Positions 17,823 to 27,306 are shown, numbered from the stretch's first letter. The stretch: 64,000 nt of DNA from Roseovarius albus (GCF_900172335.1 NZ_FWFX01000011.1:62001-126000), one strand, 5' to 3'. Made by a program: numbers and translations. Notes: generated from the sequence alone by a model not told the origin.

Positions 17823-18968
17823 ATGGATGTGAACGCCCGATACCCGTCCCTGTCAGACCTGCGCGCCCGTGCCCGCAAGCGCCTACCGTATTTTGTCTGG
17901 GAGTTTCTAGACAGTGGCACCGGCATGGATGCCACCAAAGCACGCAATCGGGCGGCGTTCGATGCTATTGAATTGGTGCCCTCCATCCTGAAAGGGGAGC
18001 TGGAGTACGACACGACAGCGCGCTTGCTGGGACATGACTATGCCCTGCCCCTTGGGATTGCGCCGGTCGGCATGTCCGGGTTGATCTGGCCGGATGCGGA
18101 ACGGATATTGGCGCGTACAGCCACAGACGCAGGCATTCCCTACACGCTTTCAACCGTGGCCAGCCAGACGCCCGAAGATGTCTCTGGCGCGATTGATGAC
18201 AAGGCGTGGTTCCAACTGTATCCGCCGCGCGATCCTGGCATTCTGAAAGACATGCTCCGCCGCGCCAAAGCCGCAGGGTTTTCGACATTGGTCATGACAG
18301 TGGATCTTGCTGTGGCCAGCCGTCGGGAACGGCAACAACGTTCAGGCCTTACCACACCGCCCCGGCTCACACCGCGCTTGCTGGCACAAATTGCCCGCCG
18401 CCCCGCTTGGGCGCTTGCCATGGCACGTCAGGGTATGCCGCGCATGCGGATGGTGGATGACTACCTGCCCGATATCACAGGCCAGCCTTCGAACCAGCAT
18501 GCGGGTTACATGATCCGGATCGCACCGAACTGGGAGTATCTGCGTACGGTGCGCGATGCGTGGCAGGGATCACTAATCATCAAAGGTGTGATGCAAGTAG
18601 AGGATGCCACACGGCTCGAAAACGAAGGTGTTGATGCCCTGTGGGTCAGCAACCATGGTGGTCGACAGTTCGATGCGGCTCCGGCCCCGCTCAATGTTCT
18701 GCCGGGTATTCGCAAGGCGACCAAGCTGCCGCTCATTCTGGATGGTGGTGTTGAAAGCGGGTTAGATATTCTGCGTGCCTTAACTCTTGGCGCTGATTTT
18801 GTGATGATGGGGCGGGGCTGGCACTATGCCCTAGCGGCCTTGGGGTCAGCTGGCCCGGCGCATCTGGCGCATATTTTGCGCGAAGACCTGGTGTCAAACA
18901 TGGGTCAACTGGGGATTCGCACACCTTTTGAGATTCTAAAACCACCGGCAGCACAAGACTTGGAGTAA
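17823..18968 (+). CDS. FMN-dependent alpha-hydroxy-acid dehydrogenase (LldD-like)
   Basis: The product has 381 residues from ATG 17823, where homology begins (YPSLSDLRARARKRLPYFVWEFLDSG, in parts). The FMN-barrel features are present: GIAPVGMSGL, ESV-type TLSTVAS, the catalytic histidine in WVSNHGGRQFDAAPA and the phosphate-binding end LDGGVESGLDILRALTLGADFVMMGR. The family oxidises L-lactate, glycolate or mandelate to the keto acid. Membrane-bound members pass electrons to quinones, and an active-site insert near residues 180-210 may serve this. The exact substrate is unknown. It diverges from uvrD. The ribosome binding site is poor, so the start is not certain. Confidence 0.88.
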   Translation: MDVNARYPSLSDLRARARKRLPYFVWEFLDSGTGMDATKARNRAAFDAIELVPSILKGELEYDTTARLLGHDYALPLGIAPVGMSGLIWPDAERILARTATDAGIPYTLSTVASQTPEDVSGAIDDKAWFQLYPPRDPGILKDMLRRAKAAGFSTLVMTVDLAVASRRERQQRSGLTTPPRLTPRLLAQIARRPAWALAMARQGMPRMRMVDDYLPDITGQPSNQHAGYMIRIAPNWEYLRTVRDAWQGSLIIKGVMQVEDATRLENEGVDALWVSNHGGRQFDAAPAPLNVLPGIRKATKLPLILDGGVESGLDILRALTLGADFVMMGRGWHYALAALGSAGPAHLAHILREDLVSNMGQLGIRTPFEILKPPAAQDLE

Positions 18969-19100
18969 ATCGAGCTCGAATCAACGAAAGAATAGTTCGC
19001 CACCCTTTCCCTTACGTTAACTTTATTAGGCAATATTAATAAAATTCTAAAAATGTCGCGATTGGTGTGCCGCGCTTCGCATCGAGATTGCATGAAACTC

Positions 19101-19166
19101 TTGCAAAATTTACAACATAAAGCACTATGCGCTGCAATGCGGCGAAATATATGCTGCAAATGCAAA
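19101..19166 (+). promoter_or_regulatory. Candidate regulatory repeats upstream of pyruvate carboxylase
   Basis: TTGCAAAA lies at 19101-19108 and a tandem TGCAAATGCAAA at 19155-19166, in an A+T-rich 225-base leader. Repeated TTGCAAA/TGCAAA words are the type of site bound by ScfR/RamB/PccR-family regulators of short-chain fatty acid metabolism. The match is by eye and is suggestive only. Confidence 0.3.
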
Positions 19167-19193
19167 ATAGGTGCCATCTAAGGAGAGCTTTCA

Positions 19194-22100
19194 ATGGGTG
19201 AATTCAGCAAAATACTGGTAGCCAACCGTGGCGAGATCGCCATTCGCATCATGCGAGCAGCCAACGAGCTGGGCAAACGCACGGTTGCGGTTTTTGCTGA
19301 GGAGGACAAGCTCAGCCTGCACCGTTTCAAATCAGACGAAGCTTACCGCATCGGCGAAGGTCTGGGGCCGGTTGCAGCCTACCTGTCAATTGACGAAATC
19401 ATTCGCGTCGCCAAAGAGTGCGGTGCTGACGCCATTCACCCGGGTTATGGTCTGCTGTCGGAAAACCCGGAATTTGTTGATGCCTGCGCCGCGAACGATA
19501 TCACCTTCATCGGTCCCAAGGCCGAAACCATGCGTGCTCTTGGCGACAAGGCCAGCGCCCGCCGCGTCGCGGTCCAAGCGGGTGTGCCCGTCATCCCAGC
19601 CACAGAAGTGCTAGGTGACGACATGGATGCCATCCGTGCCGAAGCGGCTGAAATTGGCTACCCACTGATGCTCAAAGCCTCTTGGGGTGGTGGCGGACGT
19701 GGCATGCGCCCGATCAATGGCCCCGACGAGTTGGAAGAAAAAGTTTTGGAAGGTCGTCGCGAAGCCGAAGCCGCCTTTGGCAATGGCGAAGGCTATCTGG
19801 AAAAGATGATCCTGCGCGCTCGCCACGTCGAGGTGCAGATTCTGGGCGACAAACATGGGCAGATGTATCACCTGTATGAACGTGACTGCTCGGTCCAGCG
19901 CCGCAACCAAAAGGTCGTTGAGCGCGCGCCAGCGCCTTATTTGACCGAGGAGCAGCGCACCGAGATCTGCGAACTGGGTTACAAAATCTGTAAGCACGTG
20001 AACTACGAATGTGCTGGTACTGTCGAGTTCCTGATGGACATGGACAGCGGCAAATTCTACTTCATCGAAGTCAACCCACGCGTTCAGGTAGAACATACTG
20101 TCACTGAAGAAGTCACCGGCATCGATATTGTACAGGCACAGATCAAGATCGCTGAGGGCAAAACACTTGCTGAAGCGACCCGCAAGGCCAGCCAGGACGA
20201 AATCACTCTCAACGGTCACGCACTGCAAACCCGGATAACCACCGAAGACCCGCAAAACAACTTCATCCCAGACTATGGCCGTATCACCGCTTTACGCGAG
20301 GCCACGGGCATGGGCATCCGTCTGGATGGCGGCACCGCCTATTCGGGCGGCGTGATCACACGTTACTACGACAGTCTCCTGGTAAAAGTTACAGCCTCGG
20401 CGCAGACACCCGAGGCCGCGATTGCCCGGATGGACCGCGCGCTGCGCGAGTTCCGTATTCGTGGCGTTTCAACCAACATCGCCTTTGTGGAAAATCTGCT
20501 GAAGCACCCGATTTTTCTGTCGAATGAGTACACCACCAAGTTCATCGACACGACGCCGGACCTGTACAAATTTTCCAAGCGTCGCGACCGTGGCACCAAG
20601 GTGCTGACCTACATTGCCGACATCAGTGTGAACGGTCACCCGGAAACCGATGGACGTCCAGTTCCGGCCGCAGGTGTTCGGTTGCCCAAGCCACCAGCAC
20701 CTGTTCAGGATGTACAACCGGGCACACGCAACTTGTTGGAGGAAAAGGGCGCCAAGGCCGTGGCCGACTGGATGCTCGAGCAAAAGCAACTTCTGCTGAC
20801 CGACACCACCATGCGCGACGGGCACCAATCCCTGCTGGCCACCCGTATGCGCTCGATAGATATGCTGCGCGCGGCCCCCAGTTATGCCGCCAACCTGCCA
20901 CAACTGTTCAGCATGGAGTGCTGGGGCGGCGCGACCTTTGACGTAGCCTATCGCTTCTTGCAGGAATGTCCTTGGCAGCGCCTTCGCGATCTGCGCGAAC
21001 GCATGCCAAACTTGATGACACAGATGCTGCTGCGTGCCTCCAACGGTGTGGGGTACACCAACTATCCAGACAACGTTGTGCAGGAATTCGTGCATCAGGC
21101 TGCCACAACCGGCATCGATGTATTCCGTGTGTTCGACAGCCTTAACTGGGTCGAAAACATGCGCGTCGCCATGGATGCAGTCAACGAATCCGGCAAGATC
21201 TGCGAAGGCACCGTGTGCTATACCGGCGACATCCTTGATCCTAACCGGGCCAAGTATGATCTGAAATACTACGTCGCCATGGGTAAAGAACTGCAAGCCG
21301 CAGGCGCGCATGTTCTAGGCCTCAAGGATATGGCAGGCCTGCTGAAACCGGCATCAGCAACTGTTTTAGTTAAAGCCCTGAAAGAAGAGCTGGATATTCC
21401 GGTCCACTTCCACACCCACGACACCTCTGGCATAGCTGCGGCGACCATTCTTGCTGCGACCGAAGCTGGTGTTGATGCCGTGGATGCCGCGATGGATGCC
21501 TTCTCGGGCGGTACTTCGCAGCCGTGCCTTGGCTCCATCGTTGAAGCGCTGGCCAACACCGCGCGTGACACCGGCCTAAACATCGAGCGCATTCGCGAGA
21601 TGTCGGATTACTGGGAACATGTGCGGGCGCAATATGTGGCATTCGAATCCGGGTTGGCCGCCCCTGCGTCCGAAGTGTACTTGCATGAAATGCCCGGCGG
21701 GCAATTTACCAATCTCAAGGCGCAAGCGCGTTCCTTGGGGCTGGAAGAGCAATGGCCCGACGTAGCCCGTACCTATGCAGATGTGAACCAGATGTTTGGT
21801 GACATTGTGAAGGTAACACCGTCGTCCAAGGTTGTCGGTGACATGGCTTTGATGATGGTATCCCAAGGCCTGAGCCGTGAAGAGGTCGAAGACCCGCAAA
21901 CCGATGTCGCCTTTCCTGATTCCGTAATCGACATGATGCGCGGCAATCTGGGCCAGCCTCCCGGTGGTTTCCCGGATGGGATCGTTTCCAAAGTTCTTAA
22001 GGGTGAGGCGCCCAACACCAGCCGCCCCGGCGCACACTTGCCGCCTGTAGACCTGGAGGCTGAGCGTGCCAAACTGTCGAAAGAACTGGAAGGCTTCAAA

Positions 22101-22634
22101 GTTGATGACGAGGATCTGAACGGCTACCTGATGTATCCCAAGGTCTTCCTTGATTACATGGGACGCCACCGCATTTATGGTCCGGTACGCACCCTGCCAA
22201 CGCGGACCTTCTTCTACGGCATGGAACCGGGCGAACAGATCAGTGTCGAGATCGACCCGGGTAAAACACTGGAAATCCTACTTCAGGCCGTCGGTGAAAC
22301 CGATGAAAAGGGCGAAGTACGCGTATTCTTTGAACTCAACGGCCAACCACGTGTGATCCGTGTGCCAAACCGCTTGGTCAAAGCCCAGACTATCACCCGT
22401 CCGAAAGCAGAAGCAGGCAACCCAAATCACATCGGGGCACCAATGCCCGGCGTTGTTTCAAGCGTTGCTGTCACTGTTGGCCAAGAGGTCAAGCAGGACG
22501 ATCTGCTGCTCACCATTGAGGCAATGAAAATGGAAACCGGTATCTATGCCGAACGCGATGCTGTGGTCAAAGCGGTTCACGTCCAAGCCAGCGGCCAAAT
22601 CGATGCCAAAGACCTGATGATCGAGCTGGAGTAA
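19194..22634 (+). CDS. pyc: Pyruvate carboxylase
   Basis: The product has 1146 residues, full length, preceded by AAGGAGAGC. The N-terminal biotin carboxylase domain has VANRGEIAIRIMRA, HPGYGLLSENPEF and the ATP-grasp loop LKASWGGGGRGM. The carboxyltransferase barrel begins near residue 530 (LLTDTTMRDGHQSLLATRMR, in parts). The C-terminal biotinyl domain has EAMKME, with Lys1112 as the biotin site. The enzyme carboxylates pyruvate to oxaloacetate, the anaplerotic step during growth on sugars, lactate or alanine. The next-upstream gene on the same strand is an alpha-hydroxy-acid dehydrogenase that could supply pyruvate, but 225 bases separate them. Confidence 0.97.
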   Translation: MGEFSKILVANRGEIAIRIMRAANELGKRTVAVFAEEDKLSLHRFKSDEAYRIGEGLGPVAAYLSIDEIIRVAKECGADAIHPGYGLLSENPEFVDACAANDITFIGPKAETMRALGDKASARRVAVQAGVPVIPATEVLGDDMDAIRAEAAEIGYPLMLKASWGGGGRGMRPINGPDELEEKVLEGRREAEAAFGNGEGYLEKMILRARHVEVQILGDKHGQMYHLYERDCSVQRRNQKVVERAPAPYLTEEQRTEICELGYKICKHVNYECAGTVEFLMDMDSGKFYFIEVNPRVQVEHTVTEEVTGIDIVQAQIKIAEGKTLAEATRKASQDEITLNGHALQTRITTEDPQNNFIPDYGRITALREATGMGIRLDGGTAYSGGVITRYYDSLLVKVTASAQTPEAAIARMDRALREFRIRGVSTNIAFVENLLKHPIFLSNEYTTKFIDTTPDLYKFSKRRDRGTKVLTYIADISVNGHPETDGRPVPAAGVRLPKPPAPVQDVQPGTRNLLEEKGAKAVADWMLEQKQLLLTDTTMRDGHQSLLATRMRSIDMLRAAPSYAANLPQLFSMECWGGATFDVAYRFLQECPWQRLRDLRERMPNLMTQMLLRASNGVGYTNYPDNVVQEFVHQAATTGIDVFRVFDSLNWVENMRVAMDAVNESGKICEGTVCYTGDILDPNRAKYDLKYYVAMGKELQAAGAHVLGLKDMAGLLKPASATVLVKALKEELDIPVHFHTHDTSGIAAATILAATEAGVDAVDAAMDAFSGGTSQPCLGSIVEALANTARDTGLNIERIREMSDYWEHVRAQYVAFESGLAAPASEVYLHEMPGGQFTNLKAQARSLGLEEQWPDVARTYADVNQMFGDIVKVTPSSKVVGDMALMMVSQGLSREEVEDPQTDVAFPDSVIDMMRGNLGQPPGGFPDGIVSKVLKGEAPNTSRPGAHLPPVDLEAERAKLSKELEGFKVDDEDLNGYLMYPKVFLDYMGRHRIYGPVRTLPTRTFFYGMEPGEQISVEIDPGKTLEILLQAVGETDEKGEVRVFFELNGQPRVIRVPNRLVKAQTITRPKAEAGNPNHIGAPMPGVVSSVAVTVGQEVKQDDLLLTIEAMKMETGIYAERDAVVKAVHVQASGQIDAKDLMIELE

Positions 22635-22664
22635 GCCGCTCATAACTTTTCTGTAACACCTTCA

Positions 22665-22696
22665 AACGGCGATTGGATTAGCATCCGGTCGCCGTT
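22665..22696 (+). terminator. Stem-loop after pyc (possible terminator or attenuator)
   Basis: AACGGCGA (22665-22672) pairs with TCGCCGTT (22689-22696). An inner GGAT/ATCC stem extends it. There is no T-run after the stem, so it may be a weak or factor-dependent terminator, or an mRNA 3'-end stabiliser. It lies between the pyc stop and the next ribosome binding site. Confidence 0.42.
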
Positions 22697-22735
22697 AGAC
22701 ATTTCGGGAATCGAGTCCCTTTGAAGGATGTAAAC

Positions 22736-23122
22736 ATGATCGCCATCACCCCGTTTTATGCAGGCATAATTGCGCTGCTTTTTGTCACGCTGAGTTTTCG
22801 TGTCATCTTTCGCCGTCAGACGGCAAAAATCTCGGTTGGCACCGGGGCAGATTCGGATCTGGAAAAACGCATTCGTGTCCATGCCAACTGCGCCGAATAC
22901 GCCCCTTTTGCGTTGTTGCTGCTTGGTCTGCTTGAACTTCAAGGAGCATCAGCCTGGCTGTTGCACCTGATGGGGCTGACTTTGCTAGCGGGCCGTTTCA
23001 TGCACGCCTATGGTTTGGGATCGACCCCTCAGGTCATCTTTGCCCGCAAGAACGGTATGGTCCTGACGTTTGCCATGATCGCACTCACATCGGTCGCCAA
23101 TCTTCTTTGCGCAATCTTCTAA
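22736..23122 (+). CDS. MAPEG-family membrane protein
   Basis: The product has 128 residues from ATG 22736, which has GAAGGA eight bases upstream. Four hydrophobic helices are seen. The loop RIRVHANCAEYAPFALLLLGLLEL (in parts) carries the MAPEG-type Glu-x2-Pro segment, and HAYGLG follows the third helix. MAPEG proteins include microsomal glutathione transferases and eicosanoid enzymes. Bacterial members (YecN-like) may conjugate glutathione to hydrophobic substrates in the inner membrane, though most are untested. The next gene starts 20 bases after its stop. Confidence 0.85.
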   Translation: MIAITPFYAGIIALLFVTLSFRVIFRRQTAKISVGTGADSDLEKRIRVHANCAEYAPFALLLLGLLELQGASAWLLHLMGLTLLAGRFMHAYGLGSTPQVIFARKNGMVLTFAMIALTSVANLLCAIF

Positions 23123-23142
23123 AACTGATCGGACTCAACGGT

Positions 23143-23958
23143 ATGAAAAAACTGCTGATCTTCACCGACCTCCATCTCAAAGACCCCGGTGAGACAATCA
23201 TCGGGTTGGACCCGATGGAGCGCTTTCAACAAGGTCTAATGCATGCGGTTGCCCATCATCCTGATGCGGCCCGGATCATTTTGACCGGTGACCTGACGCA
23301 CTATGGGCGCACAACCCAATTTGAGCGCCTCAAGGTAGCGTTGGGGGATTGCCCTATTCCCGTTTCTCTGATGCTAGGCAATCACGACAGCCGGAAGGGG
23401 TTCCACAACGTCTTTCCCGATGAACCGCGCACCGCAGAAGGGTTCGTGCAACAGGCCATCGACATGGATGGCTATTGCCTGATTCTGATGGATACTCTGG
23501 ACGAGCCCGCAGAGGATTTGCACAGCGGGTTCTTGTGTGAACATAGGCTTGCTTGGCTGGATCAGGCCCTATCAGAAGCGTCTGATCGCAAGGTGATTGT
23601 CTTCACACACCATCCGCCAATGCTGACCGGGTTTGATGGGATGGACTCGATTGCCCTGCGCAATCGGCTTGATCTGATTTCTCGGCTGAGAAAGCACCCC
23701 CAGTCGGTTCAGGTCATTTCCGGCCACATCCACCGCACAATTTCAGGCCAAGTGGATGGCATCCCCGTCAGCATGTTCAAAAGCCCATGCCACCAGATGC
23801 CCATGTGCTTGGGCCCCGCTGATGTACACAGCAGTGTCGACGAGCCTGGCGCTTACGGCCTGATTCTGCTCCATCCAGAGGGGCCAATCATTCACACCGA
23901 GGACTACGCCCTGACCGGCGATCTTAATGTCGACACACATGGATCGGAGCACGCCTAG
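23143..23958 (+). CDS. Class III cyclic-nucleotide-type phosphodiesterase (CpdA-like metallophosphoesterase)
   Basis: The product has 271 residues from ATG 23143. All five metallophosphoesterase motifs are present: TDLHL, TGDLTHYG, LGNHDSR, FTHHPP and SGHIHR. These hold two metal ions. The arrangement follows the CpdA/GpdQ class, which hydrolyses 3',5'-cAMP or glycerophosphodiesters. The substrate cannot be decided from sequence. The gene is convergent with the DUF1330 gene, with a 4-base overlap. Confidence 0.87.
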   Translation: MKKLLIFTDLHLKDPGETIIGLDPMERFQQGLMHAVAHHPDAARIILTGDLTHYGRTTQFERLKVALGDCPIPVSLMLGNHDSRKGFHNVFPDEPRTAEGFVQQAIDMDGYCLILMDTLDEPAEDLHSGFLCEHRLAWLDQALSEASDRKVIVFTHHPPMLTGFDGMDSIALRNRLDLISRLRKHPQSVQVISGHIHRTISGQVDGIPVSMFKSPCHQMPMCLGPADVHSSVDEPGAYGLILLHPEGPIIHTEDYALTGDLNVDTHGSEHA

Positions 23959-24302
23959 GCGTGCTCCTTGGCGGGTTTATTGGTGGGCAGATATGGAATG
24001 CTGCCCGCCGCATCAGTGTCGTCAATCACGTGTAGATTGCTGATGCTCCCTTCTGTACGTGCCTTGGCATAAGGCGCATATTCGGGATCATTCGCGAACG
24101 CCTCAACCGCCGCCATCGTCGGAAAAGACATCAGCGCAATGACGCTTGTATCAAGCGGTTTCCCTGCAATCGTATGGATATTTTCACTTCGTGACAAATA
24201 CTTGCCGCCGTGCCGAGCCGCGATGTCATGCACGTGCTTGGCGTATTCTGAGATCCATGAACCATCTGTCACTTTTACATCTGCAATCACATATACGGTC
24301 AT
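23955..24302 (-). CDS. DUF1330 small protein
   Basis: The product has 115 residues and a strong ribosome binding site (TTAGGAGG) on its strand. The dimeric ferredoxin-like alpha/beta fold of DUF1330 is indicated by VYVIADVKVTDGSWISEY, the central GGKYLSRSENIHTI and the SFPTMAAVEAFANDPEYAPYAKAR stretch (in parts). The function of the family is unknown; it resembles EthD/Dabb-type stress-response barrels. It sits alone before tRNA-Gly on the opposite strand. Confidence 0.86.
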   Translation of the reverse strand: MTVYVIADVKVTDGSWISEYAKHVHDIAARHGGKYLSRSENIHTIAGKPLDTSVIALMSFPTMAAVEAFANDPEYAPYAKARTEGSISNLHVIDDTDAAGSIPYLPTNKPAKEHA

Positions 24303-24507
24303 AGGAATTGCCTCCTAAAATGGGCTTGTTCAAAATAAAAAGGGCATAAAAACCAAAACGAATATGTGTATTATAGCACAATTCGGCCGAAAGATTGCCC
24401 ACGATTGCGCATTTCACAATTTCGGAATCAAAAAAAATCACAAAAAAGATGAAATTTCCTCTTGCAGCTTATCGCCAATAAAACTACATCACGCCTCACC
24501 CAAGGAC

Positions 24508-24582
24508 GCGGGCGTAGCTCAGGGGTAGAGCGCAACCTTGCCAAGGTTGATGTCGTGAGTTCGAATCTCATCGCCCGCTCCA
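24508..24582 (+). tRNA. tRNA-Gly(GCC)
   Basis: The 75-base gene has a 7-bp acceptor stem (GCGGGCG/CGCCCGC), D-arm GCTCAGGGGTAGAGC, anticodon loop with GCC in CCTTGCCAAGG, T-arm GAGTTCGAATCTC, discriminator U and encoded CCA. The anticodon reads GGC and GGU glycine codons. Confidence 0.97.
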
Positions 24583-24675
24583 AATTTTCTCTATCACCTG
24601 ACTTCGCATCTCCTCTTGGCCCGGACGGGCCGCGCGGTTATACCACGCCGTGAAACGACCAAACCGAGGACAGCC

Positions 24676-25263
24676 ATGCGCAGCGCCACGATCACACGCA
24701 AGACCAACGAGACTGATATTTCTGTCGAAATCAATCTCGATGGCACTGGCAATTACAGCAACGAAACCGGGATCGGTTTCTTTGATCACATGCTGGATCA
24801 ACTGGCGCGCCATTCATTGATCGACATGACTGTGCGCTGCAGTGGTGATCTACACATCGACGATCACCACTCGGTCGAGGATGTGGGTATTGCTCTCGGT
24901 CAGGCGCTTTCACAAGCGGTTGGCGACAAGAAGGGCATCAATCGCTATGCGTCATGCTTGCTGCCTATGGATGATGCTTTGGTCCGCGCCGCGCTGGATA
25001 TTTCCGGCCGCCCGTTCCTCGTGTGGAATGTTGACCTTCCAACCGCCAAGATCGGCACGTTTGATACCGAACTGGTTCGCGAGTTTTTTCAGGCCATTAG
25101 TACCCACGGCGGCCTGACCTTGCACGTCGATCAAATCCATGGATTCAACAGCCACCATATTGCAGAGGCTGCGTTCAAAGCCGTCGCACGCGCCCTACGC
25201 GATGCGCTGGAAACCGATCCGCGCAAGGCGGACGCGATTCCTTCCACCAAAGGCGCGCTGTAA
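24676..25263 (+). CDS. hisB: Imidazoleglycerol-phosphate dehydratase
   Basis: The product has 195 residues from ATG 24676. Both Mn-binding histidine repeats are present: [13 protein letters not shown] with [12 protein letters not shown], and [23 protein letters not shown] (in parts). The enzyme performs the sixth step of histidine synthesis, dehydrating imidazole glycerol phosphate to imidazole acetol phosphate. This is the monofunctional form without the phosphatase domain, usual in alphaproteobacteria. hisH follows after 5 bases. Confidence 0.97.
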   Translation: MRSATITRKTNETDISVEINLDGTGNYSNETGIGFFDHMLDQLARHSLIDMTVRCSGDLHIDDHHSVEDVGIALGQALSQAVGDKKGINRYASCLLPMDDALVRAALDISGRPFLVWNVDLPTAKIGTFDTELVREFFQAISTHGGLTLHVDQIHGFNSHHIAEAAFKAVARALRDALETDPRKADAIPSTKGAL

Positions 25264-25268
25264 CTGCC

Positions 25269-25901
25269 ATGAGCACCGTTATTGTCGACTATGAGAGTGG
25301 AAACCTGCATTCCGCCGAGAAGGCCTTTCAGCGCATGGCGCAGGAAACAGGTAGTGGTGACGTTGTGGTCACGTCCGATCCGGATGTCGTTCGCAAGGCC
25401 GACCGTGTTGTTCTTCCCGGCGATGGCGCCTTTCCAGCCTGCCGTAAGGCCCTGTTTGATCACAGCGGGCTTTTTGAGGCAATCGAAGAGGTTGTTATCA
25501 AAGACGCTAATCCCTTCCTGGGTATTTGCATCGGCATGCAAATGATGGCCAGCCGAGGGATGGAATACACCGAAACACCCGGCTTTGACTGGGTTGGTGG
25601 CACCGTCGATGCGATTTCTGGCAAAGGGCTGAAAGTACCGCATATGGGCTGGAATGATCTGGTGATCGAACAGGAACACCCGGTTTTTGAAGGCATCAAG
25701 AGCGGCGATCACGCCTATTTTGTGCACTCATATCAGTTTCAGGTGGCAGATCCTGCTCAACGTCTTGCCTATGTGGAATACGGCAGTCCCGTGACGGCGG
25801 TGATTGGCCGTGACAACATGGTCGGCATGCAATTTCACCCTGAAAAAAGCCAGGCCACCGGCTTGCGTTTGATTGCCAACTTCCTGCGCTGGGCACCCTG
25901 A
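25269..25901 (+). CDS. hisH: Imidazole glycerol phosphate synthase, glutaminase subunit
   Basis: The product has 210 residues. The class I glutamine amidotransferase triad is present: Cys in FLGICIGMQMM, His and Glu in QFHPEKSQ. HisH releases ammonia from glutamine and channels it through HisF. It follows hisB closely. Its partner hisF lies 3.7 kb downstream, past hisA and several non-histidine genes. The gene ends at the tail of a convergent AraC-family gene with no gap. Confidence 0.97.
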   Translation: MSTVIVDYESGNLHSAEKAFQRMAQETGSGDVVVTSDPDVVRKADRVVLPGDGAFPACRKALFDHSGLFEAIEEVVIKDANPFLGICIGMQMMASRGMEYTETPGFDWVGGTVDAISGKGLKVPHMGWNDLVIEQEHPVFEGIKSGDHAYFVHSYQFQVADPAQRLAYVEYGSPVTAVIGRDNMVGMQFHPEKSQATGLRLIANFLRWAP

Positions 25902-26642
25902 TCAGGCGGCGACCTCTCTCCGCATCTGAATTGGGGTTTTGCCATAATGTCTGCGAAAGGCTCGGCTGAACCCCTCAGTCGAGCCATAGCCATAGCGGTG
26001 CGCCACGGCGGACACCCGATCACCGCTGATCAGATCCTGTCGCGCCAAAATCAGCCGCCAGCGCCGCAGATAGGCCATTGGCGTCTCCCCTACGACCTCG
26101 ACAAACAGTTCGCTGAATCGGCTGAGCGACAAGCCAGCGACATAGGCCAGATCGTCCGCTGTCCAAAGCCGATCAGGCAGGTCATGCATTGAGACAATTG
26201 CACGGCTCAAACGTGGGTCAGAAAGCCCAGCCAAAAGCCCCGTCTCCGCATGCCCTTGCAACATCAGGTGACGCAGAATGCGTACCACCAAAACCTCGCA
26301 CAGCCGATTTAGGACCGAAGCCGATCCGCATCGATCTGCCGCCGCCTCATGGCAAATCAATCTTGCCAGGGCCTGCGCGTTTGGCTCCTGTGCTATAGTA
26401 CAGTCCACCAAATCGGGCAAAGATTGAAACAACGGATTTCCCCCTTTGTCCCAATCCAGAATCGCGGCAAAAGCGATCCGTTTGTCATTTGTGGCAATCC
26501 CTCCAATTGGTGAGAACAAAAGGCTCTTAGGCGCGCCCTCCCCATCTAAGGCAATGACAAGACCAGCATGGCCTGCCTGCACGGGCGTCACGTTAAGTTT
26601 GAAACGTTGCAGTAGCGTTGTCAGTCGATCATATTCTGGCAT
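25902..26642 (-). CDS. AraC-family transcriptional regulator
   Basis: The product has 246 residues. The N-terminal 140 residues form a cupin-type sensing region of the AraC_binding_6 kind. The C-terminal about 100 residues hold the double helix-turn-helix (DDLAYVAGLSLSRFSELF and VSAVAHRYGYGSTEGFSRAFRRHYGKTP, in parts). The inducer is unknown. The gene is divergent from a peroxiredoxin-like gene 90 bases away, which is the most likely target. It interrupts the histidine genes. Confidence 0.9.
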   Translation of the reverse strand: MPEYDRLTTLLQRFKLNVTPVQAGHAGLVIALDGEGAPKSLLFSPIGGIATNDKRIAFAAILDWDKGGNPLFQSLPDLVDCTIAQEPNAQALARLICHEAAADRCGSASVLNRLCEVLVVRILRHLMLQGHAETGLLAGLSDPRLSRAIVSMHDLPDRLWTADDLAYVAGLSLSRFSELFVEVVGETPMAYLRRWRLILARQDLISGDRVSAVAHRYGYGSTEGFSRAFRRHYGKTPIQMRREVAA

Positions 26643-26731
26643 TATCGGAATTTATGTCGCCTAATTCGGGATTAATCGACCATATTATCTGATTTACTAA
26701 AAAGCAAATCCAGTGAAAAGAAAGATCCCAC

Positions 26732-27268
26732 ATGCTTATTCCACGCCAAAAAACACCTGAACTTGCTATCCCTACCCTAGATCATGGCCCCTTCGATCTC
26801 GTTTCTGAGAATAACGAACGCGGCACCGTCATCTGCTTTTACCGCGGTTTGCACTGCCCGCTGTGCGCCACATATCTGACCGAGATGGAAAAGCGCGTTG
26901 CGGATTTTGACGAGCGTGGTGTTACAACAATCGCCGTCAGCTCGGACGGGGAAGAGCGAGCCCGTGCGATGGCCGACAAAATCGGCGCCAAGTCATTGCG
27001 CTTCGGTTACGATCTCTCGCTGGAAAAAGCTCGTGAATGGGGGCTGTATATTTCAACCTCTCGCGGCAAAACATCGATTGGGATCGAAGAGCCCGCCCTG
27101 TTTTCTGAACCGGGCTTGTTCATGGTGACGCCCGACCAAACACTCTACTACGGTTCGGTGCAAACTATGCCATTTGTGCGTCCGCATTTTTCCGAACTTG
27201 TTGGTGCATTGGACTTTGCCATCGCCAACAACTATCCCGCACGTGGCGAATACACTGGCGCGGTCTGA
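26732..27268 (+). CDS. Peroxiredoxin-like (AhpC/TSA family) protein
   Basis: The product has 178 residues with a thioredoxin fold. The active-site segment is FYRGLHCPLCATYL, so the peroxidatic cysteine is followed by a CxxC partner, a pattern of the AhpC-TSA_2 subgroup. Later AVSSDGEERARAMADKIGAKSLRFGYD (in parts) is typical for the fold. It would reduce peroxides using thiols in the cytoplasm. The divergent AraC-family gene is the likely regulator. A terminator follows the stop by 18 bases. Confidence 0.85.
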   Translation: MLIPRQKTPELAIPTLDHGPFDLVSENNERGTVICFYRGLHCPLCATYLTEMEKRVADFDERGVTTIAVSSDGEERARAMADKIGAKSLRFGYDLSLEKAREWGLYISTSRGKTSIGIEEPALFSEPGLFMVTPDQTLYYGSVQTMPFVRPHFSELVGALDFAIANNYPARGEYTGAV

Positions 27269-27285
27269 GATACCCAAAACGAAAA

Positions 27286-27306
27286 CAGCGGGCCTAAAGC
27301 CCGCTG
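27286..27306. terminator. Bidirectional stem-loop terminator
   Basis: CAGCGGGC (27286-27293) pairs with GCCCGCTG (27299-27306) around a 5-base loop. On the minus strand it is followed by TTTTCGTTTT, so it best terminates the DUF2147 gene. It may also stop the peroxiredoxin transcript arriving from the left. Confidence 0.72.
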
